Positions 8,232 through 17,083 of a stretch of DNA of 64,000 nucleotides are shown piece by piece; within the stretch, counting starts at the first letter, position 1; each line of letters starts with the position of its first letter. The notes under the pieces are model-generated. The model did not search any database and was not told the DNA's origin. It was given only the letters and a program-made list of their open reading frames with translations. The translations under genes and the position numbers were made by a program. The stretch comes from Pseudomonas fulva (lineage in GTDB: Bacteria > Pseudomonadota > Gammaproteobacteria > Pseudomonadales > Pseudomonadaceae), in assembly GCF_023517795.1 (NCBI RefSeq), contig NZ_CP082928.1, forward strand, positions 3,224,001-3,288,000, read 5' to 3'.

Positions 8232-10019
8232 TTACAGGTGCTGTTCTTTGTTACGCAGTTCCCAGTACTCATCCTGACGTTCGTCAGTGATGTACTCAGG
8301 AACCGGGAAGTCCCACCAGCCAGGTACCCATGGGCCTGCAGCGTCACGGTCGGTAGGCACCTCAATCAACACTGGTTCGTTGGCATCCAGTGCTTGCTGG
8401 AGGATGGGTTCCAACTCTTCGTTGCTGTTCACACAGAACGACTTGATACCGAATGATCTGCCCAGTGCGGCGAAGTCCGGAGAGTACGGCTCGCCATTTG
8501 GAAGGTTGAATTCGCTGCCGATGTGGCGACTGGTTTGTTTGCGTTGACCACCACGAATCGACATGTAGCCAGCGTTGTTCTGGATCAAGAACACCACAGG
8601 AATGTTGTTGGTCACGCAGACTGCAATTTCCTGCGGGTTCATCAGGAAGTCGCCATCGCCCAGGATGCAGACAACTGGCTGATTTGGCGCCGCCAGCTTG
8701 GCACCGATTGCTGCGGGTACTGCCCAGCCCATGGAAGAGAAGCCACCGGAGGTCAGGTGAGTGCGAGGCGAGTAGACGGGAAAGGTCTGCTTGACTGCAC
8801 CCTGAGCGTTACCCGAGCCCACAACCACGATAGTGTCGCGTGGGAAGATTTTGCGCAGAGCACCCAGTGGACGCTGAGAAGTGAACGGGAACCGATCCGA
8901 ATCGCGGCGGGAGGCGAGTTTGGTCTCCCACAGGTCTTGGTTTTTCTTCAGGTCTTGCAGGTACTCGGTACGATCGACAGTCTCGCCTTTGAGCTCTTCA
9001 ACGATGTGAGCAAGCGCATATTTGGCGTCGGATACGATACCTACCGCTACTGGGTAGTTCTTGCCGATTTCGTGCGGATCGATGTCGATGTGAATCAGAC
9101 GGCCTGGCGGGATCGAGAAGGTCACACCTTGGGCGTAGCTTGAAGATGACCAGTCGGTGAAGCGGCAGCCGACTGCAAGAATCACGTCGGAGCTGGAAGC
9201 CATGGCATTGCCACACAGAGTTCCAGTCTGGCCAACGCTACCTGCGAACAGAGCGTGGTCTTCAGGGAAGCCGCCCTTACCATTCCAAGTAGTCACTACT
9301 GGAATTTTCCAGGTCTCGGCGAGTGCCACGACTTCGTCGAATGCTTCTGCAGTGATGACGCCGCCGCCGATAACGATCATCGGGCGTTTGGCTTCACGCA
9401 GTACTTCTGCGGCACGTTTGATTGCCTGAGGATCTGGGTAGACTTTGCCGACCGGAGTGCGCTCTTGCAGGTCATGCAAGGTAACTTCACGCGCTTCAGC
9501 CTGGACGTCCATCGGGATTTCGATGTGTACAGGGCCTGGGCGGCCAGTCAGCATCGAGCTGAAGGCACGGTGCATGATGAAGGGCATTTCTTCGGTACGG
9601 GTGGCAACCCAATGGCGCTTGGAAACGGCCTCAGCAATTTTCGGGAAATCGTTGTCGGTGTAACGCTCCAGCTCCTGCAGTAGGCCGTGGCCACGCATGT
9701 GGGTGGGTGGGCCACCGGTGATCAGCATGCAGCTGGTGGAGTCGGTGTAGGCGGTGGCCATACCGATTACGGTGTTACTGGCACCAGCTCCAATGGATGT
9801 TACGGCAACCATTGGTTTGCCAGCGACACGGTAGTAGCCGTCAGCCAGGTGAACGGCACTTTGCTCATGGAAAACTTGAATAAATTTAAGCTTGGATTCC
9901 TCTTCCATAAAGGCATCCATCAGAGTCCAGATGCCGTGGCCAGGAATTCCGGCGACGTACTCGACTCCATAGTTTTTCAGGGTTTGAGCAACCACTTGGC
10001 TAGCAGTTAACTTCGGCAT
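8232..10019 (-). CDS. thiamine-diphosphate-dependent enzyme, acetolactate-synthase-like
   Basis: 595 residues with the three-domain ThDP architecture. The N-terminal PYR domain carries the catalytic Glu (FHEQSAVHLADGYYR, near residue 51). A central Rossmann-like domain contains RPMIVIGGGVI. The C-terminal PP domain has the ThDP/Mg motif GDGDFLMNPQEIAVCVTNNIPVVFLIQNN. Relatives include acetolactate synthase, glyoxylate carboligase and IolD; the reaction here (decarboxylation, ligation or C-C hydrolysis) cannot be told from sequence. AGGAG precedes ATG 10019. The ThuA-like and GMC neighbours favour a sugar- or polyol-derived 2-oxo acid or diketone substrate, which is inference. Confidence 0.85.
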   Translation of the reverse strand: MPKLTASQVVAQTLKNYGVEYVAGIPGHGIWTLMDAFMEEESKLKFIQVFHEQSAVHLADGYYRVAGKPMVAVTSIGAGASNTVIGMATAYTDSTSCMLITGGPPTHMRGHGLLQELERYTDNDFPKIAEAVSKRHWVATRTEEMPFIMHRAFSSMLTGRPGPVHIEIPMDVQAEAREVTLHDLQERTPVGKVYPDPQAIKRAAEVLREAKRPMIVIGGGVITAEAFDEVVALAETWKIPVVTTWNGKGGFPEDHALFAGSVGQTGTLCGNAMASSSDVILAVGCRFTDWSSSSYAQGVTFSIPPGRLIHIDIDPHEIGKNYPVAVGIVSDAKYALAHIVEELKGETVDRTEYLQDLKKNQDLWETKLASRRDSDRFPFTSQRPLGALRKIFPRDTIVVVGSGNAQGAVKQTFPVYSPRTHLTSGGFSSMGWAVPAAIGAKLAAPNQPVVCILGDGDFLMNPQEIAVCVTNNIPVVFLIQNNAGYMSIRGGQRKQTSRHIGSEFNLPNGEPYSPDFAALGRSFGIKSFCVNSNEELEPILQQALDANEPVLIEVPTDRDAAGPWVPGWWDFPVPEYITDERQDEYWELRNKEQHL

Positions 10020-10112
10020 GTTACATCACTCCTAAGTGGAGGGTTTTACTAGACACTCTTCAGAGGAACCGCGTGGATTAACTCTGAAGAGCCCGATTTA
10101 CCGGTTAGGTAT

Positions 10113-10772
10113 TTATTTACGCGTTGCCCACACCAAGCCTTGTTTAGTGAGGCGGCGAATATTTGGGTCGGCGAGGTTGCTGGTGTCGTGGCCGATCGAG
10201 TGATAGAAGACTCGCCCTTCACCCCAGTTTCGAACCCATGCCACTGGGCTACGGTGCCCTTTCAGCCATGGCATTGGGTTGCCATCGAAAGTGGTTTCAG
10301 CAAGAACATGGATGTTTGGGTCGACCTGCATGTAGTACTGCTCGGAGCGAACCTCAAAGTCCTCAACGCCTTGAGTAACCTCGTGATTGCGGTCGATGAA
10401 ATTGACCATGTACGGGTGTGGGTAACCTTCGCCTGCCGGGTGCTCAAGGAAAGATCCACCCAGCATGAAGTGATATTTCAGGCTTGCGCGGAATGCCGCT
10501 CCTGCGCCGTGCCAGCCAACAAGACCCACACCGCTTTCGACTGCTTCAGAAAGATGCTTTTCCTGCGAAGCGGTGAGGGTTTCAGTGGTAACAGCGTTGT
10601 TCCAGCCGATGATGATCAGGTCGTAACCTTTCAGGTCACGATCCAACGTGAAGATGTCAGTTGACTCTTCAACGTCAAAATCCAGCTCTTTGAAGAGTTT
10701 GCGAGCCCAGCCCGCAATTTCATAGGGATAATGTCCAGGCCAGCCGCCGTAAAGATAGAGAACGCGAGTCAC
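10113..10772 (-). CDS. ThuA-like protein
   Basis: 219 residues beginning VTRVLYLYGGWPGHYPYE. The frame is open further upstream, but GTG 10772 has GGAGG 8 bases before it and starts exactly at the conserved fold. Typical ThuA-like (glutamine amidotransferase-like fold) elements follow: LIIIGWNNA, GVGLVGWHGAGAAF, HPYMVNFIDRNHEVTQGVEDF, and GRVFYHSIGHD. ThuA proteins act on keto-glycosides or their derivatives in several bacteria, but the family is functionally broad. It is the first gene of the minus-strand operon, 93 bp before the TPP enzyme. Confidence 0.8.
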   Translation of the reverse strand: MTRVLYLYGGWPGHYPYEIAGWARKLFKELDFDVEESTDIFTLDRDLKGYDLIIIGWNNAVTTETLTASQEKHLSEAVESGVGLVGWHGAGAAFRASLKYHFMLGGSFLEHPAGEGYPHPYMVNFIDRNHEVTQGVEDFEVRSEQYYMQVDPNIHVLAETTFDGNPMPWLKGHRSPVAWVRNWGEGRVFYHSIGHDTSNLADPNIRRLTKQGLVWATRK

Positions 10773-11617
10773 GGTATACCTCCAGTATTTATTTTTGACG
10801 AAGAGCATCCGTCGATTGAAATTCGACAGAACCTTAGTTATGTATTTGCCTTTATTCAGGCTGCACGAAAACACCGAAATAAAATCGGATTAACAGTGTT
10901 CGGGGATTTGCCTGCCTACATTCTCACAGCATTCGGGCTGCTCGTTGTGTGCTGCTAACGTTCAAAGTAGGGGGCTTATCTAACGACGGTCTCACTGCGC
11001 ACTTAAACTCCGGGGAAAACGTTCCGAGTCATTAATACAGCTGAGCTTTCCCGGTTCTTGGCACTAGGCCTACGACACACGGGCAGAACTTGGGCTTTGT
11101 GGGCAGTGAAACTAAAGAATTGCAAGAATGTAAGCCGCACGTCTAGGAAGGGCAGGCATCTCGCTTGACGGTTTCGCTGGGCTGTCTCGCTCAGCTTTTG
11201 GGCGCTAGACATAAGCAGCCTCGTTTTTTGTTGGGTGGTTATTCGTATAACCTGTGAGCACAAGGTAGCATGCGGTTTTCACTTGTCAATACCTACAAAC
11301 GACAGAAGGTCTCGCCAGAATGGGGCCAGATTTCCCCTGTCGTTGGGTATGGGGAAAACCTCTGAAGGCCTTGCCAATTAAGGCTTTAGGCGGAAAAATG
11401 GTGCTGAATCAGGAGGGGTTTTTCGCAATTCTTGAGCTCATGAAAGGCTAAAGATTTTCCGGTGGAGATCCTTGGAGTGAGCTCAATTCAAAGCGCCCTG
11501 CAGCTGAGAACCTTTGGAAAGAGTTATCCTCTCCAAGCCCGAGCGCGTTATCCTGAGTGGCGCTTGCCAGCGCGGTTCCTGGGTGTCGCAGAAATAAATA
11601 TAAGGGCAGATTTTCAG
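10773..11617. promoter_or_regulatory. divergent intergenic region between ThuA operon and LacI gene
   Basis: 845 bases with no convincing gene. An inverted repeat AACGACAG / CTGTCGTT lies near 11298-11305 and 11337-11344, 31 bases apart. A G-rich stretch with AGGAGGGG follows near 11410. This region should hold both divergent promoters and the LacI operator, but no clear CG-centred palindrome was found. Confidence 0.4.
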
Positions 11618-12685
11618 ATGGTTTCGATGAAAGATGTGGCCAAAGCAGCCGGCGTTTCTCAGCCGGCGGTTTCCTACGCCTACAGTGGCTCCAGTAAGGT
11701 CTCTGCCAGCCAGCGGGAACACATTCTTTCGGTGGCGGCTAGCTTGGGATATCCCGGGCCAAACCTTCGGGGCAGAAGCTTGCGCTCGGGGCGGGTTGGT
11801 GCAATTGGCCTAGTCGTAATGGATCAGTTGTCATATGCCTTTGATGATCCTTGGGCCATGTCCCTTCTGAAAGGAATCGCCAGGGTGAACGAGTTGGCCA
11901 ACGTCGCGCTGACCCTATTCCCGCTGAAAAACAAAAAGCTTGAAGGTGACCAGGAAGGAGATGCCAACCTAGCTGTCAGAGGATTGGTCGACGGCCTGAT
12001 CGTCTCGACCTTGCCGGACGACCATCCCATCACGCAATTTATCGTGAAGCGCAAGATACCGGCGGTGATTATTGACTCCCCCAGGCTTGAAGGCGTGCAT
12101 TTCGTTGGGATTGATGACCGGCAAGCTGCAACAGATCAAATGGAGCACATTCTTGCCCTAGGCCATACCAAAATAGGGATTTTGGTTGAGCGATTGATCC
12201 CTGATGGCAAGAGGGGGCGTGTGAGTCAGAAGCGCTTCAAGCACTCGACGGAGATGATCGCAAGGGAACGACTTACAGCCTATATCGAGACCGCTGAACG
12301 GCACGGTATTGATTATGACGATCTGATGATTGTCGAAGCTGGCGGTTTCACCGAAGCGCTAGGTCGGGAAGCCGCTTCCATCTTGCTCAGTGAGTCCGGT
12401 GTCTCGGCAATCGTTGCTAGTTCCGATGTGATGGCTCTAGCGTGCCTGTCACAAGCAGAAAAAGAAGGCGTGGAGGTTCCTGGGCAGCTATCGGTTATCG
12501 GCTTCGACGACGTTCCTGATGCGGCGCCTAGAGGCCTAACCACTATCCGTCAGTCCATCATCGGTAAGGGGGAGTTTGCTGCTCGCATTTTGCTCGATGA
12601 GCTGGAGGCGTCGGAACCTCTGCAGCCGGTAATCAAAATTTTTGATACATCGCTTGTTGTTCGAAGCACAACGCGTCAGGTGTAG
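11618..12685 (+). CDS. LacI-family transcriptional regulator
   Basis: 355 residues. The N-terminal helix-turn-helix is KDVAKAAGVSQPAVSYAYSGSSKVSASQREHILSVAASLGYPGPN. Then comes a periplasmic-binding-protein-like effector domain ending in GQLSVIGFDDVPDAAPRGLTTIRQS. The frame extends about 52 codons upstream, but the LacI fold begins at ATG 11618 (or 11627), so I use 11618. It is divergent from the ThuA-TPP-GMC operon and upstream of the APC permease; by position it most likely controls the former in response to a sugar-like effector. Confidence 0.85.
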   Translation: MVSMKDVAKAAGVSQPAVSYAYSGSSKVSASQREHILSVAASLGYPGPNLRGRSLRSGRVGAIGLVVMDQLSYAFDDPWAMSLLKGIARVNELANVALTLFPLKNKKLEGDQEGDANLAVRGLVDGLIVSTLPDDHPITQFIVKRKIPAVIIDSPRLEGVHFVGIDDRQAATDQMEHILALGHTKIGILVERLIPDGKRGRVSQKRFKHSTEMIARERLTAYIETAERHGIDYDDLMIVEAGGFTEALGREAASILLSESGVSAIVASSDVMALACLSQAEKEGVEVPGQLSVIGFDDVPDAAPRGLTTIRQSIIGKGEFAARILLDELEASEPLQPVIKIFDTSLVVRSTTRQV

Positions 12686-12692
12686 CTGAGGC

Positions 12693-12719
12693 TGCGTCAG
12701 AGTGCGTCACTTTGCGTTT
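12693..12719 (+). promoter_or_regulatory. 10-bp-phased direct repeats TGCGTCA upstream of the APC permease
   Basis: TGCGTCAGAG, TGCGTCACTT, TGCGTTTG: three copies in exact 10-base register, about 150 bp before the permease start. The same repeat in the same orientation relative to transcription lies before the dehydrogenase at 15553-16860. It is probably a binding array for a helical-face activator; the neighbouring XRE regulator is the best candidate. Confidence 0.6.
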
Positions 12720-12868
12720 GATTGAGAAATTGGCCCGTTGAGTTTCACAACTTAGTCTGAGACAGCTACAAGGCGTGTCTCTAACAATAATTCTTGTGGA
12801 ACTAACTTCTGTTTGCCTCCTGGCTGTACCGCTAAGGCGGTGTGCGGAAGTTCCTGATGGGGCAAGCG

Positions 12869-14263
12869 ATGAATTATAAAATGGATTTGCCTTCTGAGAA
12901 GGTAACAGTGTCTCACGGTGCGCTGTCTAAAGGGCTGAGCAGCCGTCAAATCACCATGATCTCTATTGGTGGTGTAATTGGTGCGGGGTTTTTCGTCGGT
13001 TCCGCGAGCGCTATTAGTGCTGCTGGGCCTGCGGTATTGGTGTCTTTTGGGATCGCTGCAGTACTCGTTGTTCTTGTGATGGGCATGCTTGCCGAGCTTG
13101 CAACTGCAAGCCCAGATACAGGCTCTTTTTCCACCTATGCACAGCAAGCGATGGGACGCTGGGCCGGCTTTTCGATTGGGTGGCTGTATTGGTGGTTCTA
13201 TGTTCTTGTCATACCGCTAGAAACCATCGTGGCTTCAGACATTCTTGGCGGATGGCTTGGAGTCTCCTCTATTGCAATTGGCGTCGCTCTCATCGTAGGT
13301 CTCACTCTGACCAATATCCTCAGTGTGAAGAACTTCGGTACGCTCGAGTACTGGTTTTCTCTGATCAAGGTCGTTGCCATTTTGGCCTTCATTGGTTTGG
13401 GGGTATTCGCTATTTCAGGAATGCTTCCTAGTAGCTCAGCGAATGGTGTAGGTCATCTTTGGCGGGATGGTGGTTTTGCGCCTACAGGGCTCCCTGGAAT
13501 TGCATCAGCCTTGGTACTTGCACTATTCAGTTTCACTGGTATGGAAATCGTTACCATCGCTGCAGCCGAGTCTGAAGATCCTCGAGCAAACATTCGAAAG
13601 GCTATTCGCTCTGTTGTATGGCGGATGCTGATTTTCTACTTTGGCTCAATTTTCGTGATTGTTGCTTTGGTTGCGTGGAACTCGCCTCGCCTAGAGGTTG
13701 GTTCTTTCCAGTCGGCTCTCCAGGTGATGGGTATTCCTGGTGCTGCGGGTATCATTCAGGCTGTGATTTTGGTTGGGGTCGCGAGCACCCTCAACTCTGC
13801 GATTTTCACTGCTTCTCGTATGGGCTATTCGCTTGCGGTTCGCCGAGATGCCCCCAGGTCATGGGCTCAGACGACTGCCAACGGTGTACCGAAGGTCTCG
13901 ATTTTCTACGCGAGCGCTGGAGCTCTCATTCTTCTGGTGGCCAACTACACCTTGCCTCAAACCGTATTAGTTCCACTGATTGCCACGATCGGCACGATTG
14001 CTCTCGTGATGTATCTGGTTATTGCTGTGAGCCAGGTGATTCTGCGTAAACGGGCCATCGCTGAAGGGAAGGCTTTGATCGTTGAATTCCCTCTATTTCC
14101 CGCGCTCTCCTACTTCACCATAGCTGCGATTGTGTCGTTCTTGGTTCTGATGGCTGTTGTCCCTGGGCATCAAACTGAGTTGCTTGTCTCGTCGGTTTTG
14201 ACATTGGCCTTGATAGGCCTTGGAGTGATTCTTCAGCGAAGAGATCAAGCTAAACCTGCATAG
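12869..14263 (+). CDS. APC-family amino acid permease
   Basis: 464 residues with about 12 hydrophobic segments. The N-terminus has the APC signature ITMISIGGVIGAGFFVGSASAISAAGPAVLVSF in the unwound helix 1 region, and ALFSFTGMEIVTIAAAESEDPRANIRKAIRSV is the conserved helix 6-loop element of amino acid permeases of the GABA/proline/aromatic type. GTG 12842 and ATG 12857 are alternative starts; ATG 12869 has GGGGCAA before it. It is followed by a terminator and then an MFS gene. Shared TGCGTCA repeats tie it to the dehydrogenase at 15553-16860. The substrate is probably an amino acid or amine. Confidence 0.85.
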   Translation: MNYKMDLPSEKVTVSHGALSKGLSSRQITMISIGGVIGAGFFVGSASAISAAGPAVLVSFGIAAVLVVLVMGMLAELATASPDTGSFSTYAQQAMGRWAGFSIGWLYWWFYVLVIPLETIVASDILGGWLGVSSIAIGVALIVGLTLTNILSVKNFGTLEYWFSLIKVVAILAFIGLGVFAISGMLPSSSANGVGHLWRDGGFAPTGLPGIASALVLALFSFTGMEIVTIAAAESEDPRANIRKAIRSVVWRMLIFYFGSIFVIVALVAWNSPRLEVGSFQSALQVMGIPGAAGIIQAVILVGVASTLNSAIFTASRMGYSLAVRRDAPRSWAQTTANGVPKVSIFYASAGALILLVANYTLPQTVLVPLIATIGTIALVMYLVIAVSQVILRKRAIAEGKALIVEFPLFPALSYFTIAAIVSFLVLMAVVPGHQTELLVSSVLTLALIGLGVILQRRDQAKPA

Positions 14264-14296
14264 CCACAAATTATGTATGCGCTAGTCACCCACTTT

Positions 14297-14322
14297 GCCC
14301 ATCTTCGGATGGGCGTTTTTTT
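14297..14322 (+). terminator. rho-independent terminator after the permease gene
   Basis: GCCCATC, loop TTCG, GATGGGC, then GTTTTTTT. It lies about 35 bases past the permease stop and just before the MFS start at 14333, which argues against starting the MFS gene at the upstream ATG 14273. Confidence 0.85.
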
Positions 14323-14332
14323 GGCGAATTAT

Positions 14333-15487
14333 ATGAACTCAAACGCAGATATTTCTCACCTAATCAGCAGTGAAAATTTGATCGCATGCCGCGCTTCGTT
14401 TTTTCTGCCGGGTGTGATGATGGGGGCCTGGGCGCCGTTAGTGCCTTTTGCCAAGGCGCGTGCAGGCATTGATGAGGGTGAGCTTGGAGTCCTGCTACTT
14501 TGCCTTGGCACAGGTTCAATGTGCATGATGCCCTTTGTAGGAAAAATCGTCAGCAGAGTGGGTTGTAGGGCGACTATGACCACGGCCATGCTGGGCGCTA
14601 TAGCCATCCTCTTGCTTCTCTCTAGCGTCTCAAATTTCTTCTCGCTTGTTCTTTGTTTGCTGCTTTTTGGCGCCTGCTTGGGAGCAGCAGATGTGACGAT
14701 GAACCTGCAAGGTTCAATTGTAGAGAGAGGTCTTGGCCGATCCATGATGTCCGGCTTTCACGGGCTTTTTAGTGTAGGAAACATCTTTAGCGCCTTGGTC
14801 ATTTCCGGGCTTCTTTGGGTTGGGTTGTCGCCGTTCGCGTCTGTTCTCGCGTTAACAGCGATCTCAGCAGCGATGCTATTTACTGTAGGAAGGCATATGT
14901 TGCCCTTCGGAGAGGGGAGTGATGGGGCGATATTCAGTAAACCAACACCCTATGTGCTCTTGCTGGGCGTACTCAGTCTGATTGCCTTCTTGGTCGAAGG
15001 GTCGATGCTCGACTGGAGTGCCGTTTTTCTGAATACAGTTAGAGGGATGGACATCAATCACTCGGGTATCGGCTTCGCACTATTTTCGGTGACCATGGCA
15101 GTCGGAAGGCTTTCTGGTGATTGGTTGGTACCCAAGCTCACCGAGCGGGTAGTGATTGTAGGGGGTAGCTGCTTAGCTACAGTGGGGATGATCGTCGCGA
15201 TATTCATTGACAACCAATTCGCTGCGCTGGGTGGTTTCATTTTGATTGGTGCAGGTATTGCGAACCTAGTACCTGTCTTTTGCTCGGCTGCAGGACGGCA
15301 GGGTGTCATGCCCGTGGCATTGGCGCTATCTACGGTAAATGCAATTGGCTACCTAGGCATTTTGATGGGCCCGGCCATAATAGGTTTCTTGGCTCACCTG
15401 ACAACACTGAGCGTGGCTTTGATGATGACCGGTGCCTTGCTCCTGGTTGTCATTACGACATCGGGTGCTGTGGTGAAAAAGATCTGA
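14333..15487 (+). CDS. MFS transporter
   Basis: 384 residues, about 12 hydrophobic segments. The layout (CRASFFLPGVMMGAWAPLVPFAKARAGIDEGELGVLLLCLGTGSM) resembles the YbjJ/FucP-like branch of the MFS, also represented by the carrier at 5294-6550. ATG 14333 is chosen because the upstream extension runs through the terminator hairpin. Read-through from the permease or a promoter inside the gap must drive it. Substrate unknown; position between the permease and the dehydrogenase suggests a role in the same pathway. Confidence 0.8.
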   Translation: MNSNADISHLISSENLIACRASFFLPGVMMGAWAPLVPFAKARAGIDEGELGVLLLCLGTGSMCMMPFVGKIVSRVGCRATMTTAMLGAIAILLLLSSVSNFFSLVLCLLLFGACLGAADVTMNLQGSIVERGLGRSMMSGFHGLFSVGNIFSALVISGLLWVGLSPFASVLALTAISAAMLFTVGRHMLPFGEGSDGAIFSKPTPYVLLLGVLSLIAFLVEGSMLDWSAVFLNTVRGMDINHSGIGFALFSVTMAVGRLSGDWLVPKLTERVVIVGGSCLATVGMIVAIFIDNQFAALGGFILIGAGIANLVPVFCSAAGRQGVMPVALALSTVNAIGYLGILMGPAIIGFLAHLTTLSVALMMTGALLLVVITTSGAVVKKI

Positions 15488-15504
15488 CGCTACTTTCTAC
15501 CATC

Positions 15505-15540
15505 CAAAAAAATGCCAGCCATATGAGGCTGGCATTTCTT
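15505..15540. terminator. bidirectional rho-independent terminator
   Basis: AATGCCAGCC, 6-base loop, GGCTGGCATT, with an A-run to the left and TTCTT to the right. It separates the convergent MFS gene and the dehydrogenase gene. Confidence 0.85.
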
Positions 15541-15552
15541 GTCGGTGAGGGA

Positions 15553-16860
15553 TCAGAGAGCCGGTTCGCCGAAGCCAACCTCTTTCTTACCATAGCGACG
15601 GACACGGATATTTGCTTGCTCAGCGTGGCCCACGAACCCTTCCATCAAGCAAAGGCGAGAGCAGTATTCGCCGATAAGCGCAGACGCTTCGTCAGTTAGG
15701 ATGCGTTGGTAGGTGCAGGTCTTGATGTATTTACCAACCCACAGGCCGCCGGTGTAGCGTGCGGCTTTGTTGGTCGGAAGGGTATGGTTGGTGCCAATCA
15801 CCTTGTCGCCATAAGAGACGTTGGTGCGGGCGCCTACGAACAGGGCGCCATAGTTGGTCAGATTTTTAACGAAGTAATCGTCGTCATGGGTCATGATCTG
15901 GACGTGCTCGGAAGCGTATTCATCCGAGTACTTGACCAGTTCCTCATAGTTTTCGCAGAGGATGATTTCGCCAAAATTATCCCAGGCTTCGCGAGCGATT
16001 TTCTCAGTCGGCAGTTTGACAAGCAGGCGCTCGATTTCTTTCAGTGTTTCCAGCGCAAGTTCGCGAGAGGTGGTCAGCATCACGGCAGGCGAGTCCACGC
16101 CATGTTCAGCCTGACCCAGCAGGTCAGTTGCACACAGTTCACCGTCTACAGAATCATCGGTGATGAGCAGGGTCTCGGTTGGGCCGGCAAAGAGGTCAAT
16201 GCCGACACGTCCGAAGAGTTGGCGCTTTGCTTCGGCTACATAAGCGTTGCCTGGGCCGACGATGATATCCACAGGACTGATCGATTCGGTACCGATAGCC
16301 ATGGCTGCAACTGCTTGAATGCCGCCGAGGCTGTAGATAGCGTCAGCGCCGCCCAAGGCTTGGGCCGCAACGATGTATGGTGCTGGTTTACCTTGGAAAG
16401 GAGGGGCGGCAGTCGTGATATTTTTCACGCCCGCCGACTTTGCGGTAACGATCGACATGTGGGCCGACGCCAGCAGCGGGTACTTACCACCTGGTACGTA
16501 GCATCCAGCGGCACTCACCGGGATGTGTTTATGTCCGAGGATGACACCAGGGATGCTCTCGATTTCGACATCCAGTAGCGACTTACGCTGGGCATCAGCA
16601 AATCGGCGTACTTGCTGCTGTGCGAAGAGAATATCGTTGTACTCTCGCTCGGTCAGTCTGGAAACGCACTCTTTGACCTCTGCGTCGCTCAGGCGGTAGT
16701 CAGCGCGATCCCAGCCGTCGAACTTCACCGAGAGTTCACGGACTGCGGCATCGCCACGCTTTTCAATGTCTAGAAGAATGCGTGAGACATCCGACTTGAC
16801 CTGCTCGTTGCGTTCAACCTGTTGTTCGGTCGGTTTTGCCTTTTTGATCCACTCAGCCAT
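15553..16860 (-). CDS. histidinol-dehydrogenase-family oxidoreductase (catabolic paralogue)
   Basis: 435 residues, full length for the HisD family. Visible conserved elements: [27 protein letters not shown], the Zn ligands in LGQAEHG (Gln, His), the catalytic pair in [15 protein letters not shown], and the C-terminal His in EGFVGHAEQ. HisD enzymes oxidise an alcohol in two steps to a carboxylate. The absence of other his genes and the catabolic neighbours argue for a paralogue such as HpsN (dihydroxypropanesulfonate to sulfolactate) or another amino-alcohol oxidiser. No sulfonate genes are nearby, so the substrate is open. The SD GAGGTGAT lies just before ATG 16860. TGCGTCA repeats upstream link it to the APC permease. 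Confidence 0.85.
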   Translation of the reverse strand: MAEWIKKAKPTEQQVERNEQVKSDVSRILLDIEKRGDAAVRELSVKFDGWDRADYRLSDAEVKECVSRLTEREYNDILFAQQQVRRFADAQRKSLLDVEIESIPGVILGHKHIPVSAAGCYVPGGKYPLLASAHMSIVTAKSAGVKNITTAAPPFQGKPAPYIVAAQALGGADAIYSLGGIQAVAAMAIGTESISPVDIIVGPGNAYVAEAKRQLFGRVGIDLFAGPTETLLITDDSVDGELCATDLLGQAEHGVDSPAVMLTTSRELALETLKEIERLLVKLPTEKIAREAWDNFGEIILCENYEELVKYSDEYASEHVQIMTHDDDYFVKNLTNYGALFVGARTNVSYGDKVIGTNHTLPTNKAARYTGGLWVGKYIKTCTYQRILTDEASALIGEYCSRLCLMEGFVGHAEQANIRVRRYGKKEVGFGEPAL

Positions 16861-16994
16861 TTCATCACCTCTATCGGGCGCACAGTATTAAGATTATGAG
16901 CAGCGCTCGATGCTGGTTGCCTTACGATCTGGGTGTTCAGGCGCCACCATGCATTCGAATTTTCTGCTGCTTTAGGCAAATTACCGACGGAGGG

Positions 16995-17046
16995 TGACGC
17001 AAACAATTTCTCAAGATGACGAATGCTGACGCAGGATGACGCACAT
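16995..17046 (-). promoter_or_regulatory. phased TGCGTCA repeats upstream of the HisD-family gene
   Basis: On the plus strand TGACGAATGC, TGACGCAGGA, TGACGCACAT run in exact 10-base steps at 17017-17046, with a further TGACGCA at 16995. Read in the direction of the dehydrogenase gene they are TGCGTCA, the same sense as the repeats before the permease at 12869. They lie between the XRE regulator gene and the dehydrogenase. Confidence 0.65.
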
Positions 17047-17083
17047 TTTGCTTGTTGTTAGGTGCATTTTTTCTGTGGTCTGC

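Noticed and set aside
11462..11617. 52-codon N-terminal extension of the LacI regulator
   Set aside because: LacI proteins begin at the helix-turn-helix; the extension has no domain and ATG 11618 fits the family.
14273..14332. Upstream ATG extension of the second MFS gene
   Set aside because: The extension is translated from the terminator hairpin of the preceding permease; ATG 14333 is the sensible start.
15706..16578. 290-codon open frame on the plus strand
   Set aside because: It lies entirely opposite the HisD-family gene, whose conserved motifs are unambiguous; the plus-strand translation has no recognisable family and follows from the codon bias of the real gene.
15553..16860. Sulfopropanediol catabolism as a definite call for the HisD paralogue
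   Set aside because: No sulfolactate or sulfonate transport genes are near, so HpsN is only one possibility.
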